Assembly (NCBI GenBank): GCA_964236695.1
Contig: CAXSFU010000001.1
Location: forward strand, 62,001-126,000
Length of the DNA: 64,000 nucleotides
Source of the DNA: CAXSEF01 sp964236695
GTDB taxonomy: Bacteria > Pseudomonadota > Alphaproteobacteria > Acetobacterales > Acetobacteraceae
Reading direction: 5' to 3'
Made by a program: the position numbers and the translations under genes. Under the pieces are notes generated by a model, which saw nothing but the letters and a program-made list of their open reading frames with translations, was not told the DNA's origin and searched no databases. Of the stretch, positions 14,536-23,700 are shown one piece after another; the stretch's first letter is position 1; each line of letters begins with the position of its first letter.

Positions 14536-16278
14536 TCATTTCGGCAGCAGCGCCGCGTGGCGTTCAAGGACGAGGGCGCGGCGGATCTTCTGGCTGGGGG
14601 TGAGCAGGCCGTTCTCGACGGTGAAGGGCTCGACGACGGCGTGGCGGCGGATGCGCTCGGTGACGGAGAGCGCGGCGTTGGCGCGGGCGAGGGCGGCGGC
14701 GACAGAGGGGGCGTCGGCGCCCGGGGCGGGGACGAGGAGGGCGGACAGGCCGGGGCGGCCGTCGCCGGCGACCACGGCCTGGGCGATCTCGGGCTCGGCG
14801 GCGAGGCGGCCCTCGACGTGGGCGGGGAACACCTTCTCGCCGCCGGAGAGGATGATGACGTCGCGCTTGCGGTCGGTGATGCGCAGGTGGCCGTGGGCGT
14901 CGAGGGTGGCGACATCGCCGGTGTGCAGCCAGCCGTCGCGGATCGTGCGCGCGGTGGCCTCCGGCTGGCGCCAGTAGCCGTCCATGACCAGGGCGCCGCG
15001 GACCAGCAGCTCGCCGTCGTCGGCGAGGCGCAGCTCCACGCCGTCCAGGGGGCGGCCGACGGTGCCGGGGCGGGGGCTGGCGAACGGGTTGACGCTGATC
15101 ACCGGGCCGGCCTCGGTCTGGCCGTAGCCCTGCATGACGCGCAGGCCGAGGGCGGCGAAGAAGCGCTCCGTGTCCGGGTCGAGGCGGGCGGCGCCGCTGA
15201 CGGCGGCGGCGAGGCGGCCGCCGAAGCGGGCGCGGACGCGGGCGCGCACCAGGCGGTCCAGCGCGGGGGCGAGCAGGCGGTCGGGCAGCGTGGCCTGTCC
15301 GTCGAGGCGGCGCAGGCCGGCGGCGAGAGCGGCGTCGAACAGGGTACGGCGCCAGGCGGGCAGGGCTGCGCGCTGCGACAGGATGCGGCCGCGCACGGCC
15401 TCGAGCAGGCGGGGGACGAGGGAGACCACGTGGGGGCGGACCGCGAGCAGGTCGGCGGCGAGGTGCTCGATGCCGCGGCCGTGGACGACCTCGAAGCCGA
15501 GGCTCGGGAGCAGGAACAGGCCGACGGTGTGCTCGAAGGAGTGGCTGGCGGGCAGGAAGGACAGGTAGGTGGCGTGGCCGAGGCCGATGGGCTCGACGAC
15601 GGCGGCGAGCGCGTGGCAGTTCGCGAGGATGGCGCGGTGGGGCAGCATCACGCCGCGGGGCGGGCCGCCGGTGCCGGAGGTGTAGAGCAGGCAGGCCATG
15701 GCGCCCGGGCGGATCGTCGCGGCCTCGGCGGCGATGTCGCCGGGGGGGCGGGGGTCGGCGGCCAACGTGGCCCAGGCGAGGTCGGCAGGCACGCCGGGGT
15801 CGAGGGCCACGAGGCGGTCGAGGCCGGCGGCGAGGGCGGCGGCCTCGCGGACGCGGGCGGCCAGCGCGGCGGTGGAAACGATGGCGGTGCGGGCGCCGGA
15901 GTCGCGCAGCAGGTGGGCGTGGTCGGCCGCGGTGTTGGCGGGGTAGGCGGGCACGGGGATGGCGCGGATCGCCATCAGGGCGACCTCGGCGATCGCGACC
16001 TCCGGGCGGTTCTCGGAGACGAGGAGGACGCGATCGCCGGCGACGACGCCGGCCTCGCGCAGGGCGCGCGCCACGGAGGCGGCCTGGCGGGCGAACTCCG
16101 CCCAGGACAGGGACTGCCAGGCGCCGTCGCGGTGGCAGCGGAACACGGTGCGCCGCGGCCACAGGCGGGCGCGGTCGAACATCATGGTGGCGAGGCTGGA
16201 CCAGGCCGGGCGGCCCGAGGTGCTGGCGGGCGGGGCGCCGGACGGGGCGGGCGCACGGCTGTTCTGCGGCTGGTCCAC
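14536..16278 (-). CDS. Long-chain acyl-CoA synthetase-like AMP-binding enzyme
   Basis: A 580-residue member of the ANL adenylating superfamily, most like long-chain fatty-acid CoA ligases. Visible motifs are the P-loop LLYTSGTGGPPRGVML, the A5 motif GYGQTEAGPV, and GWLHTGDVATLD with ITDRKRDVIILSGGEKVFP of the C-terminal subdomain. It would activate a fatty acid to acyl-AMP and then acyl-CoA, in the cytosol or at the membrane surface. GTG at 16278 is chosen: AGGGA lies about 6 nt upstream and the frame is non-coding beyond it. The P-loop has GG-PPRG where many enzymes have T-x-PKG, so the usual lysine is replaced. Divergent from pepF across about 73 bp. Confidence 0.85.
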   Translation of the reverse strand: MDQPQNSRAPAPSGAPPASTSGRPAWSSLATMMFDRARLWPRRTVFRCHRDGAWQSLSWAEFARQAASVARALREAGVVAGDRVLLVSENRPEVAIAEVALMAIRAIPVPAYPANTAADHAHLLRDSGARTAIVSTAALAARVREAAALAAGLDRLVALDPGVPADLAWATLAADPRPPGDIAAEAATIRPGAMACLLYTSGTGGPPRGVMLPHRAILANCHALAAVVEPIGLGHATYLSFLPASHSFEHTVGLFLLPSLGFEVVHGRGIEHLAADLLAVRPHVVSLVPRLLEAVRGRILSQRAALPAWRRTLFDAALAAGLRRLDGQATLPDRLLAPALDRLVRARVRARFGGRLAAAVSGAARLDPDTERFFAALGLRVMQGYGQTEAGPVISVNPFASPRPGTVGRPLDGVELRLADDGELLVRGALVMDGYWRQPEATARTIRDGWLHTGDVATLDAHGHLRITDRKRDVIILSGGEKVFPAHVEGRLAAEPEIAQAVVAGDGRPGLSALLVPAPGADAPSVAAALARANAALSVTERIRRHAVVEPFTVENGLLTPSQKIRRALVLERHAALLPK

Positions 16279-16351
16279 GCTGGTCCCTTTGACGTCCCTC
16301 GCCGCGACCTTAGATGACAGCGTGATGCCCTGGAACAGGACGGATTGCCCG

Positions 16352-18217
16352 ATGACGCCACGCGCTGCCTCACGCCTCGAGCACGGGACGGCCAGCCCCG
16401 AGGACCTGCGCACCGGGTCCCCCGACGGGGAGGGTGGCGCGCGCCGCGCGTCGGCGGCACCCGCCGGGCTGCCGGCGTGGGACCTGGGGGCGTTGTACGA
16501 GGGGCGCGACAGCGCGCGCATCGCCCAGGACCTGTCAGCGTCGGAGGCGGCGGCGCGGGCGTTCGCGGCGGCGTTCGAGGGGAGGCTGGCAGGGCTGGAC
16601 GGGGCGGGGCTGGCGGCGGCGATTGCGGAGTACGAACGCATCGACGAGGTGCTGGGGCGGCTGATGTCGTATGCGCAGCTGCTGTTCAGCGGCGACTCGA
16701 CGGATGCGGCGATCGGGCAGTTCACCCAGACGATGAGCGAGCGGGTGACGGCGATCTCGTCGGATTTGGTGTTCTTCACGCTGGAGCTGAACCGGATCGA
16801 GGACGCGGCGCTGGAGGCGAAGCTGGCCGACCCGGCGCTTGCGCACTGGGCGCCGTTCCTGCGCGACCTGCGGGTGTTCAGGCCGCACCAGCTCGAGGAC
16901 AGCCTGGAGAAGCTGCTGCACGAGAAGGAGGTCACCGGGCGGGCTGCGTGGAGCCGGCTGTTCGACGAGACGATCGCCGGGCTGCGCATCCCGCTCGACG
17001 GCGAGAGCCGCACGGTGAGCGACGTGCTGAACAAGCTGTCGGACCGCGACCGGGCGACGCGCGAGCGGGCCGGGCGGGCGATCGGCACGGCGTTCGGCGA
17101 GCGGGCGAAGCTGTTCTCGCTGATCACCAACACGCTGGCCAAGGACAAGGAGATCCTCGACACGTGGCGGCGCTACCCGCGGCCTGAGTCGGCGCGCAAC
17201 CGCGGCAACATGGTCGAGGACGGGGTGGTCGACGCGCTGGTGTCGGCCGTGGTGGCGGATTTTCCCAGGCTGTCGCACCGGTACTACGCGATGAAGGCGA
17301 AGTGGCTGGGGCTTTCGAGGTTGCAGCACTGGGACCGCAACGCGCCGCTGCCGGACGACGACGACCGGTCGATCCCGTGGGAGGAGGCGCGCTCGCGGGT
17401 GCTGGGGGCGTACTCGGGGTTCGACCCGGAGATGGGGCGGATCGGGCAGCGGTTCTTCGACGAATCATGGATCGACGCCGGGCTGCGCGAGGGCAAGTCG
17501 GGCGGGGCGTTCGCGCACCCGACGGTGCCGTCGGCGCATCCGTATATCCTGATGAACTATCACGGGCGGACGCGCGACGTGATGACGCTGGCGCACGAGC
17601 TGGGGCACGGGGTGCACCAGGTTCTGGCGGCCGAGCGGGGCTACTTCATGTCGGGCACGCCGCTGACGCTGGCCGAGACGGCGAGCGTGTTCGGCGAGAT
17701 GCTGACGTTCCGGGCGCTGCTGGACGCGGAAGGCGACCCGAAGCGGCGGCGCATCATGCTGGCGTCGAAGGTGGAGGACATGCTGAACACGGTGGTGCGC
17801 CAGGTGGCGTTCTACCGGTTCGAGCAGAAGGTGCATGCGGCGCGGCGGCAGGGCGAGCTGACGGCGGAGGAGATCGGGCGGCTCTGGCTCGAGGTGCAGA
17901 CGGAGAGCCTGGGGCCGGTGTTCGAGTTCACGCCGGAGTACTCGGTGTTCTGGGCGTACGTACCGCACTTCGTGCATTCGCCGTTCTACGTCTATGCGTA
18001 TGCGTTCGGGGACTGCCTGGTGAACGCGCTGTACTCGGTGTTCCAGGGCGGGCATCCCGGGTTCCAGGCGAAGTACCTGGAGATGCTGCGCGCGGGCGGC
18101 ACCAGGCGGCATCGCGAGCTGCTGGCGCCGTTCGGGCTGGACGCGGGCGACCCGGCGTTCTGGCGGCGCGGGCTGGACGTGATTGCCGGCTTCATCGACG
18201 AGTTGGAGGCCACCTGA
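16352..18217 (+). CDS. pepF: Oligoendopeptidase F, M3 zinc peptidase
   Basis: A 621-residue cytosolic metallopeptidase of family M3 that cleaves short peptides. The zinc site is intact: HELGHGVH near residue 415 and the downstream glutamate in LAETASVFGEML. Residues HAYPYIL-like (SAHPYILMNY) and FTPEYSVFWAYVPHF match the M3B group. ATG at 16352 is preferred, with AGGA 11-12 nt upstream; an ATG nine codons earlier is possible. The stop TGA overlaps the ATG of the ABC1 kinase gene by one base, so the pair is translationally coupled. Confidence 0.92.
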   Translation: MTPRAASRLEHGTASPEDLRTGSPDGEGGARRASAAPAGLPAWDLGALYEGRDSARIAQDLSASEAAARAFAAAFEGRLAGLDGAGLAAAIAEYERIDEVLGRLMSYAQLLFSGDSTDAAIGQFTQTMSERVTAISSDLVFFTLELNRIEDAALEAKLADPALAHWAPFLRDLRVFRPHQLEDSLEKLLHEKEVTGRAAWSRLFDETIAGLRIPLDGESRTVSDVLNKLSDRDRATRERAGRAIGTAFGERAKLFSLITNTLAKDKEILDTWRRYPRPESARNRGNMVEDGVVDALVSAVVADFPRLSHRYYAMKAKWLGLSRLQHWDRNAPLPDDDDRSIPWEEARSRVLGAYSGFDPEMGRIGQRFFDESWIDAGLREGKSGGAFAHPTVPSAHPYILMNYHGRTRDVMTLAHELGHGVHQVLAAERGYFMSGTPLTLAETASVFGEMLTFRALLDAEGDPKRRRIMLASKVEDMLNTVVRQVAFYRFEQKVHAARRQGELTAEEIGRLWLEVQTESLGPVFEFTPEYSVFWAYVPHFVHSPFYVYAYAFGDCLVNALYSVFQGGHPGFQAKYLEMLRAGGTRRHRELLAPFGLDAGDPAFWRRGLDVIAGFIDELEAT

Positions 18218-19593
18218 TGGTCGACCGCCCCTTTTCCGAGCGATCGCTGACCGAGCGCCCCAGGGCCAACCTGTTCGGCGAGGTGAGGCGGATGGCGCGC
18301 ACCTCGGGCGCCGTGGGCGGCATCGCGGCGCGGGTGGCGGGTGAGCGGGTGTTCGGGCTCAAGACCAACAAGAACGCCCATGCAGAGGACCTCAAGGCGG
18401 TGCTCGGCGGCCTGAAGGGGCCGCTGATGAAGGTGGCGCAGTTCCTGTCCACCATCCCCGACGCTTTGCCGGAGGAGTATGCCGAGGAGCTGGCGCAGCT
18501 GCAGGCCAACGCGCCGGCGATGGGGCCGGGCTTCGTGCGGCGGCGGATGGCGAGCGAGCTGGGGCAGGACTGGCAGGGGCGGTTCGAGCGCTTCGACCAG
18601 ACGGCGGCGGCGGCGGCGAGCCTGGGGCAGGTGCACCGCGCGGTGCTGCACGACGGCACGGAGGTGGCGTGCAAGCTGCAGTACCCGGACATGCCGAGCA
18701 CGGTGGAGGCGGATCTGCGCCAGCTGCGGCTGGCGATGTCGATCTACAAGCGCATGGACAACGCGATCCAGGGCGACGACATCTACGCCGAGCTGTCGGA
18801 GCGGCTGCGCGAGGAGCTGGACTACACACGCGAGGCCTCGCAGATGACGCTGTACGGGCAGATGCTGGAGGGCGAGCCGGACCTGCACGTGCCGGTGCCG
18901 GTGGCGGAGCTGACGACGACGCGGCTGCTGACGATGAGCTGGGTCGAGGGCGGGGGCATGCAGCGCTGGCTCGACACGGAGCCATCCCAGGAGGCGCGCA
19001 ACCGGGTGGCGCGGGCGCTGTTCCACGCGTGGTACCGGCCGCTGTACCAGTACGGCGTGATCCACGGCGACCCGCACATGGGCAACATCCAGGTGCGTGG
19101 CGACGGCGGGCTCAACCTGCTGGATTTCGGGGCGATCCGGGTGTTCCCGCCGAGCTTCGTGCACGGGGTCATCGAGCTGTACGAGGCGGTCAAGACCAAG
19201 GACGAGGACCGGGCGCACGCGGCCTACGAGCGCTGGGGGTTCGTCGACCTGTCGCGCGAGAAGATGGGCTACCTGAACCAGTGGGCGGAGTTCGTCTACG
19301 AGCCGCTGCTCGACGACAGGGTGCGGCGCATCCAGGAGAACGGCGACTCGCAGTACGGCCGCAGCGTTGCCGAGAAGGTGCACGCGGGGCTGCAGCAGAG
19401 CGGGGGGGTGAAGCCGCCGCGCGAGTTCGTGCTGATGGACCGCTCGGCGGTGGGGCTGGGGAGCATCTTCCTGCGGCTGAGGGCGGAGCTGAACTGGTCG
19501 AGGATGTTCCACGAGCTGGCGGACGGGTTCGACCAGGCGGCCCTGGCGCAGCGTCAGGCGGCGGCCTTGGTACGAGCGGGGGTGCCGACGTAA
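18217..19593 (+). CDS. ABC1/UbiB-family atypical kinase-like protein
   Basis: A 458-residue member of the ABC1/AarF/UbiB family, needed in many bacteria for ubiquinone biosynthesis or lipid handling and acting as an atypical ATPase. The diagnostic KxGQ-type motif reads LKGPLMKVAQFLST near residue 70. SLGQVHRAVL precedes the nucleotide-binding VACKLQYP. The catalytic loop is HGDPHMGNIQV near residue 288 and the metal-binding site LLDFGAIR follows. The GGAGG site for its start lies within the end of pepF. Its TAA stop is immediately followed by a repeat copy. The membrane-anchoring C-terminal helices of UbiB are absent, so it is closer to the soluble AarF-like branch. Confidence 0.87.
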   Translation: MVDRPFSERSLTERPRANLFGEVRRMARTSGAVGGIAARVAGERVFGLKTNKNAHAEDLKAVLGGLKGPLMKVAQFLSTIPDALPEEYAEELAQLQANAPAMGPGFVRRRMASELGQDWQGRFERFDQTAAAAASLGQVHRAVLHDGTEVACKLQYPDMPSTVEADLRQLRLAMSIYKRMDNAIQGDDIYAELSERLREELDYTREASQMTLYGQMLEGEPDLHVPVPVAELTTTRLLTMSWVEGGGMQRWLDTEPSQEARNRVARALFHAWYRPLYQYGVIHGDPHMGNIQVRGDGGLNLLDFGAIRVFPPSFVHGVIELYEAVKTKDEDRAHAAYERWGFVDLSREKMGYLNQWAEFVYEPLLDDRVRRIQENGDSQYGRSVAEKVHAGLQQSGGVKPPREFVLMDRSAVGLGSIFLRLRAELNWSRMFHELADGFDQAALAQRQAAALVRAGVPT

Positions 19594-19728
19594 GGCAAGC
19601 AAGGCTGGGCTCTGCCCAGACCCGCCAGGGGCGAGCCGCCCCTGGACCGGCGTTTTTGAGGACTATGTGTGCCGGTCCAGGGGCGCTGCCCCTGGCGGGT
19701 CCAGGGCAGAGCCCTGGCCTTGCTTTCT
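19592..19728. repeat. GC-rich four-hairpin repeat, copy 5
   Basis: Starts within the TAA of the ABC1 gene and ends GGGCAGAGCCCTGGCCTTGC. Its right half encodes the last 20 or so residues of the siroheme synthase gene on the opposite strand. The loop segment GTTTTTGAGGACTATGTGTG is unique to this copy. Confidence 0.88.
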
Positions 19729-21012
19729 TCTCGCGACGACCTCGCCCACCAGAAGCAGCACCGGCCCGCCCTGCGCCCAGGCCGGTCCGTCCGCGACGAG
19801 GCTGTCGAGCGTGCCCGCGAGCAGTCGCTGCTCGTCGCGGCCGCCGTTCTCGACCAGGGCGGCGGGGGTGAGCGGGTCGAGGCCGGCGCCGAGCAGGCCG
19901 TCGCGCAGGCGGGGCAGGGCGGACAGGCCCATGTAGATCGCCAGGGTGTCGGAGCGCGCCAGGGCGGGCCAGTCGAGGTCGGGGGTGTGGCCGGTCACGA
20001 AGGTCAGGGTCTGCGCGGCGTCGCGGTGGGTGAGCGGGATTCCGGCCTGGGCGGCGCAGGCCAGCGCGGCGGTGACGCCGGGGACGACCTCCACGGCGAC
20101 GCCGGCGTCGCGCAGGGCCTCTGCCTCCTCGCCGCCGCGGCCGAACACGAAGGGATCGCCGCCCTTCAGGCGCACGACCTTGCGGCCCTCGCGGCCGAGG
20201 CGGACGAGGAGGGCGTTGATGTCGTCCTGCGGCAGGGCGTGGCGCGGGCCGGCCTTGCCGACGTCGATGCGCTCTGCGTCGCGGCGGGCGGCCTCCAGCA
20301 CGGGGGCGCCGACCAGGCGGTCGTGGACGATCACGTCGGCCTCGCCGAGCAGGCGGAGCGCGCGCAGGGTGAGCAGGTCAGCCGCACCGGGGCCGGCGCC
20401 GACCAGGTGGACGATGCCGGGCTCGGGGGTGGCGGCACCGGCCTCGGCGGCATCGAGGGCGGAGGCGTAGGCGGCGCGGGCGGCCTCGTCGTCCCCGGCA
20501 AGCACGAGGTCAGCGACACGGCCGCCGAGCACGCGCTCCAGCATGCGGCGGCGGCGCAGGACGTCGGGCAGGCGGCGGCGGGTCTCGGCCTTGAAGGCGT
20601 CGGCCAGGGCGCCGAGGCGGCCGTAGGCGGGGGCGACCAGGGTCTCGATGCGCGCGCGCAGCAGACGGGCGAGCACGGGGGCGGCGCCGCCCGAGGAGAT
20701 CGCGATGGTCAGGGGGTCGCGGTCGACGATCGCGGGGGTGATGAAGGAGCACAGCTCCGGGCGGTCGACGCAGTTCACCGGGATGCCCAGGCGGTTCGCC
20801 TCGGCGAACACGGCCTGCAGCTGCTCCTCCGGGGCGCCGGCGCCGACGGCGATGGCGCAGCCGCGCAGGCAGGCCGGGTCGAAGCCCGTGCAGAAGTCGA
20901 CGTCGGCGCCGGCGCGGCGCAGGGGGTCGGCCTTGCGCTCGGCCACCTCGCCGGCGCCCACGATCAGGGCGCGGCGGCCGGACAGCTCCAGGAAGATCGG
21001 GAAGGTGCGCAA
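19663..21012 (-). CDS. cysG: Siroheme synthase (precorrin-2 dehydrogenase / uroporphyrinogen-III methyltransferase)
   Basis: A 449-residue multifunctional enzyme turning uroporphyrinogen III into siroheme, the cofactor of sulfite and nitrite reductases. The N-terminal NAD-dependent dehydrogenase/ferrochelatase part begins FPIFLELSGRRALIVGAGEVAERK. The C-terminal SAM-dependent methyltransferase shows VHLVGAGPGAADLLTLRA, DVIVHDRLV and RLKGGDPFVFGRGGEE. The TTG at 21012 has AGGAG 6 nt upstream and fits the homologous N-terminus. The last ~20 residues (from KQGQGSALDPPG) are encoded by a dispersed repeat and are unlike any CysG tail I know, so the repeat replaced or extended the original end. No sulfur assimilation genes are adjacent. 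Confidence 0.9.
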   Translation of the reverse strand: MRTFPIFLELSGRRALIVGAGEVAERKADPLRRAGADVDFCTGFDPACLRGCAIAVGAGAPEEQLQAVFAEANRLGIPVNCVDRPELCSFITPAIVDRDPLTIAISSGGAAPVLARLLRARIETLVAPAYGRLGALADAFKAETRRRLPDVLRRRRMLERVLGGRVADLVLAGDDEAARAAYASALDAAEAGAATPEPGIVHLVGAGPGAADLLTLRALRLLGEADVIVHDRLVGAPVLEAARRDAERIDVGKAGPRHALPQDDINALLVRLGREGRKVVRLKGGDPFVFGRGGEEAEALRDAGVAVEVVPGVTAALACAAQAGIPLTHRDAAQTLTFVTGHTPDLDWPALARSDTLAIYMGLSALPRLRDGLLGAGLDPLTPAALVENGGRDEQRLLAGTLDSLVADGPAWAQGGPVLLLVGEVVARRKQGQGSALDPPGAAPLDRHT

Positions 21013-21030
21013 CTGCGTCTCCTGGAGGAA

Positions 21031-21160
21031 GGGAGCAGGGTTGAGGCTCTGCCTCAAGCTCCGCCAAGGGCTGGGCCCTTGGATCGCCTCTCTTCGGGAA
21101 GGCAGTCCAGAGGCCCGGCCTCCGGCGGATCCGGGCAGAACCCAGCCTTGCTTGCCTTGC
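21031..21160. repeat. GC-rich four-hairpin repeat, copy 6 (diverged)
   Basis: A decayed copy: TTGAGGCTCTGCCTCAA, CCAAGGGCTGGGCCCTTGG, TCCAGAGGCCCGGCCTCCGG and GGGCAGAACCCAGCCTTGC occupy the four hairpin positions with changed bases but kept pairing. It stands just upstream of cysG. Confidence 0.8.
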
Positions 21161-21171
21161 CTGCCGCGCAA

Positions 21172-21203
21172 AGAAAAACCCGACCGGAGAACCGGTCGGG
21201 TTT
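21172..21203 (-). terminator. Rho-independent terminator of the RTX-like gene
   Basis: Perfect 12-bp stem (AAACCCGACCGG paired with CCGGTCGGGTTT), loop of 4 nt at 21188-21191. Read on the minus strand the stem ends in TTTTTCTTT. It lies about 36 bp after the stop of the large secreted protein gene. Confidence 0.9.
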
Positions 21204-21239
21204 CGCGTGCCGGCGGGCGCGAGGCCCGCAGGTGGGGTG

Positions 21240-23351
21240 TCAGAGGAAGCTGGACGCCGTCAGGTTGGTCACGCCGACGAACTGCACCTTGGTGCTGTCG
21301 GCCAGGGTGATGGTGGTGCTGCCGCCGCTCACGGTCGCGGTGTTCAGCACGGCGGCGGTGGTCGAGTTGTAGCCGGACAGCAGCACACGGTTCGCGGTCG
21401 ACGCGCCGAAGTCGGAGATGAAGTCGGTGGCGCCGCCGGTGGCGCCGGCGACGAACTCGAAGGTGTTGGCGCCGCCGCCGCCGGTGATCACCGAGGCGCC
21501 CTTGCCGGCGATGAACAGGTCGCTGCCGGTGCCGCCGACCAGCGCGGAGGTGCCGGTGCCGCCGAAGAACACGTTGGCGCCGGTGCCGTTGGCGCCCTGC
21601 AGCGTCTCGTTGCCGGAGGAGGCGGCGAGGACGTTGCCGGAGGAGGCGCCGAACAGGTCGATCGTGCCGCCAGCGCCGCCGAACAGCACCACCGGCGCGG
21701 TGGCGCCGGTGACGACGGTGGCCAGGCCCGCGCCGCCGACGAAGATCAGGCTGCCGGAGCCGCCGAACAGCGCCTGGCTGGCGCCGGCGCCGTAGATCAC
21801 GCCGGTGCCGGAGCCGCCGAGGATGGTGTCGGCACCCTGCGAGGTGATGGTGTTGGCGCCGCTGCCGAGGCCGACGAGGCTGGAGCCGGTGCCGGTGGCG
21901 ATCAGGTTGGTGCCGGAGCCGGCGAAGATCGTGTTGCTGCCGGAGTTGGAGCCGACGATCGTGTAGTTGCCGCCGCCGGTGGTGGCACCGATCACCAGGC
22001 TTGGGCCGCCGTTGAGCAGCAGCTCGCCGCTCGAGCCGGTGGCGCCGTAGTAGGTCACGCCGGAGGTGGCGCCGACCACGGTGTTGGCGGTCATTGCGGC
22101 AGCGTTGATGGTGGCAGCGCCCGCGATGTCGAGGACGTCGGCGTAGCCGGTGGGAATCGCGACGTTGGCGCCGCCAGCATCGACCAGCAGCACGCCGCTG
22201 GTGCCCGCGGCCAGCGTGGCCGGGCCGATGGACAGGTTGCCGATGGTCAGCGCGCCGGTGCCGGCGGCGGTGGCGATCTGCGCCACGACGGAGCCGGCGA
22301 GCGTGTTCGGCGCCAGACTGATGTCGGTGAAGCCGCCGCCGACCTGCACGCTCTCGATCACCGCCTGGGTGAGCAGGGCCTCGGCGGGGGTCAGGATCGC
22401 CTGGGCGAGGGCGACCATCGCCTGGTCGGAGCCGCCGGCGATCTCGGCCTTGATGGCGGCCACGAGGGCCTGGTCGTTGGAGACCTGGTCGGCGGCGAAG
22501 GTCGCCTCGAACACGGTGCCGGAGAACGAGCCGAGGGTCGCGACCTGGATCGCCTGGGCGCTGGTGATCGTGGTCGGCACGGCGAGCGTGCCGGTGACCG
22601 CGGTGCCGCTGGTGTTGGTGCCGGCGGCGGAGGCGGCGTTCAGGGCCGTGGCGATGGCGGTGATGTTGGCGCCGCCCTGGGCGTTCTCGCAGCGGGTCCA
22701 GTAGCCGTACATCTGCACGCTGAGGTCGGGCGAGGTGACGGCATTGGACGCCATCTGGCCTTCCATCATGGCGGTGAGGCCGCCCTGGATGGCGTTGGTG
22801 ACGAAAGTCTGGTCGACGGCGTTGGCGCTGGTGGTCGGCGCCAGCGCGGGGCCCGCGATCGGCATGGAGTTCGGCACCGCCGGCAGCCCGGTGCCGGCGA
22901 ACGCCGCCTGGACGTAACGGGTCTCGGCGAGGTGCTCGGTGACCAGGCTGTTGCTGCCCATCGCGGCCATGATCGCGGTCGGGTTGCTGCCGGAGCTGAT
23001 CTCGGTCGCGGCGCCGGCGATGTCCTGCTGCTTCAGCGTGACGACGTCGGCGAGGTACTGGGTGTCGAAGGCGGCGCCGGTCAGCGAGCCGAGGCTCGTG
23101 ATCATCGCGACCTGGGACACGCCCGGGCCGCTTGGCGACTGGACGTTGAAGGTCTTGGCGACGGCAATGTCGGTGGCGATCAGGCGGCCGTAGTCGACGC
23201 CGAACCAGCGGCCGAGCTCGGACACGGTGACGGACGCTGCGTTGGTGGCGGCCGAGCCGTCGATCTGCGACTCGGCGTACTTGTTCTCGGTGTCGTTGAG
23301 CAGGAACGTCTGGTCCTGTGCGCTGAGCGTCGTGGTGGTCGATCCTGACAA
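21240..23351 (-). CDS. Large secreted RTX-like protein with DUF4142-like helical domains
   Basis: A 703-residue protein very low in charge and rich in Gly, Ala, Thr, Ser and Asn. The N-terminal half has two similar helical regions that begin DQTFLLNDTENKYAESQ (near residue 10) and DQTFVTNAIQGGLTAMMEGQ (near 185), resembling the DUF4142 ferritin-like fold. From about residue 440 to 640 follow many 8-10 residue glycine turns (LGGSGTGVIYGAG, VGGAGLATVVTG, FGGTGTSALVGGTGSDLF), a degenerate RTX-type beta-roll. The C-terminus (ITLADSTKVQFVGVTNL...) fits an uncleaved type I secretion signal. It has no Sec signal peptide. The TTG start at 23351 has GGGGAG 7 nt upstream. Probably an extracellular or surface-layer protein; exporter genes are not in the window. 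Confidence 0.75.
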   Translation of the reverse strand: MSGSTTTTLSAQDQTFLLNDTENKYAESQIDGSAATNAASVTVSELGRWFGVDYGRLIATDIAVAKTFNVQSPSGPGVSQVAMITSLGSLTGAAFDTQYLADVVTLKQQDIAGAATEISSGSNPTAIMAAMGSNSLVTEHLAETRYVQAAFAGTGLPAVPNSMPIAGPALAPTTSANAVDQTFVTNAIQGGLTAMMEGQMASNAVTSPDLSVQMYGYWTRCENAQGGANITAIATALNAASAAGTNTSGTAVTGTLAVPTTITSAQAIQVATLGSFSGTVFEATFAADQVSNDQALVAAIKAEIAGGSDQAMVALAQAILTPAEALLTQAVIESVQVGGGFTDISLAPNTLAGSVVAQIATAAGTGALTIGNLSIGPATLAAGTSGVLLVDAGGANVAIPTGYADVLDIAGAATINAAAMTANTVVGATSGVTYYGATGSSGELLLNGGPSLVIGATTGGGNYTIVGSNSGSNTIFAGSGTNLIATGTGSSLVGLGSGANTITSQGADTILGGSGTGVIYGAGASQALFGGSGSLIFVGGAGLATVVTGATAPVVLFGGAGGTIDLFGASSGNVLAASSGNETLQGANGTGANVFFGGTGTSALVGGTGSDLFIAGKGASVITGGGGANTFEFVAGATGGATDFISDFGASTANRVLLSGYNSTTAAVLNTATVSGGSTTITLADSTKVQFVGVTNLTASSFL

Positions 23352-23700
23352 GTCACGTCTCCCCGAATCTGGTGTCCGCCGCGGGCGGCCGTGGCAGTTC
23401 AAGCGCACCAGACCACCCATTCGGTCACCACACAACGTCGTGACCCGATTATTTGACGCTGCCGCGGATCAACTATGTATGCGAGTGCAGCGGGGTACTC
23501 GGATGCTTTGCCGGCGCGCCACTGCGGGTCTCCCAACTTGACGCGGCGCGCGGGTGGCGTGGACGCCGGGGCGGGGCCGTTGCGGCATTGACCGTGGCAG
23601 CCCCGGGTCCTATCCACGAAGCTACATAGATGCGTGTGCGCGCTGGTCCGGCGGCGGTTCGCCGGGCTCGTGAGCGGACCCGGCGTGGAAAGGCGTGCTG
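23352..23700. other. Long divergent intergenic region before the glycan cluster
   Basis: 349 bp separate the RTX-like gene (minus) from the first epimerase gene (plus), so it should hold both promoters. Part of it (23440-23485) is distinctly AT-richer than its surroundings. No gene is convincing in it. Confidence 0.45.
23453..23479 (+). promoter_or_regulatory. Possible sigma-70 type promoter
   Basis: TTGACG at 23453-23458 and TATGTA at 23474-23479, spaced 15 bp, in an AT-rich patch about 220 bp upstream of the epimerase gene. Spacing is shorter than ideal, so the call is tentative. Confidence 0.25.

Noticed and set aside
14380..16317. 645-codon plus-strand frame opposite the acyl-CoA synthetase
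   Set aside because: Composition of a shadow (Ala/Gly/Arg/Asp) and total overlap with a well-supported gene.
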